This document shows positions 13,721 through 13,843 of a DNA stretch of 13,843 nucleotides, one piece after another. The stretch is from assembly GCA_046048875.1 (NCBI GenBank), contig JBJOFG010000009.1, forward strand, positions 1 through 13,843, in the 5' to 3' direction. The notes beneath the pieces were generated by a model. The model was not told the origin of the DNA, did no database searches, and saw only the letters and a program-made list of their open reading frames with translations. Each line of letters starts with the position of its first letter. The stretch's first letter is position 1. The position numbers were made by a program, and so were the translations under genes. The DNA comes from CAIZGX01 sp046048875 (GTDB lineage: Bacteria; Bacteroidota; Bacteroidia; Flavobacteriales_D; Sanyastnellaceae).

Positions 13721-13843
13721 TCACGTACCAATCTCTGATCTTGACTTTTTTCTAGAGAGCGTTAAGGCATACTGAAACATAAACCCTCTCGGAGCCTCTG
13801 GCTTCGCTGGACGAATAGTAACAAATGCATTTGTGATGTTTGT
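13721..13843 (-). CDS. Possible C-terminal end of an unrecognised protein, truncated by window edge
   Basis: An open frame enters from the window's right edge and ends at TGA (13721-13723), giving 40 residues including FVTIRPAKPEAPRGFMFQYA and ending RSEIGT. The alternating hydrophobic FMFQYALTLS stretch resembles a beta-strand. It would be the gene upstream of the array and tdk on the same strand. Too short to name, and its last codons lie in an 8-bp inverted repeat (13715-13722 / 13757-13764). Confidence 0.35.
   Translation of the reverse strand, partial: TNITNAFVTIRPAKPEAPRGFMFQYALTLSRKKSRSEIGT

Noticed and set aside
13330..13755. Long open frames over the large array on both strands (KILRKIFKRC- and SFEKSCVTS-type repeats)
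   Set aside because: They arise from the 12-bp period of the hairpin repeat, which keeps any frame open; they have no start context and overlap tdk.
13780..13812. CTC-TCG-GAG and GC-TTC-GC small palindromes in the partial gene at the window end
   Set aside because: They lack a constant linker and regular spacing, so they may be chance or decayed units; not counted in the array.

Overview
The window reads as chromosomal DNA from a Bacteroidota bacterium, most likely order Flavobacteriales. Reasons: a secreted protein with a type IX secretion (Por) C-terminal sorting domain; promoter -7 elements of the Bacteroidota form TAnnTTTG directly before several genes; almost no Shine-Dalgarno sequences; and a Flavobacteriia-like layout of alaS divergent from an M23 peptidase/MerR pair, with a Bacteroidota-type thymidine kinase. 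No phage, transposase or CRISPR genes are visible. Genes are tightly packed.

Layout. 1-1613 (+): the 3' part of an MBOAT O-acyltransferase gene and an overlapping SGNH-like membrane-anchored protein, probably a polysaccharide O-acetylation pair. 1592-1671: a tandem array of tiny hairpins that runs into the end of that gene. 1682-1972: divergent tRNA-Phe(GAA) and tRNA-Ser(GGA) genes sharing a mirror-symmetric promoter region, each followed by a terminator. 1971-5391 (-): a sodium:solute symporter-like protein and acetyl-CoA synthetase (acs); acs carries an in-frame insertion made of the same kind of hairpin repeat. 5448-6847 (+): a T9SS-exported protein and a 51-residue small protein. 6844-8576 (-): a photolyase/cryptochrome of the FeS-BCP type whose SNYCKGC-type cysteines are missing, coupled to a TIGR03643/DUF2805 protein. 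8609-9900 (-): MerR regulator and M23 peptidase. 9968-12865 (+): alaS and a small cysteine-rich lipoprotein with a G8 tract. 12900-13475 (-): thymidine kinase. 13493-13715: a large two-armed hairpin array. 13721-13843 (-): the possible C-terminus of an unrecognised protein.

The most unusual content is the repeat family. Three separate arrays (30 units in all by my count) consist of a constant short linker (TCT, or TCAT in the first array) followed by a mini-hairpin with a 3-4 bp stem and mostly a 3-nt loop. The stem sequence changes from unit to unit, yet the two arms nearly always remain complementary. About two thirds of the loops are GNA on the strand that carries the TCT/TCAT linker; C-GNA-G triloops are known as unusually stable DNA mini-hairpins. 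One array is intergenic and supplies a stop codon, one is translated as a four-residue repeat inside Acs, and one forms the upstream promoter region of tdk in two divergent halves. I do not know a described family with this design.
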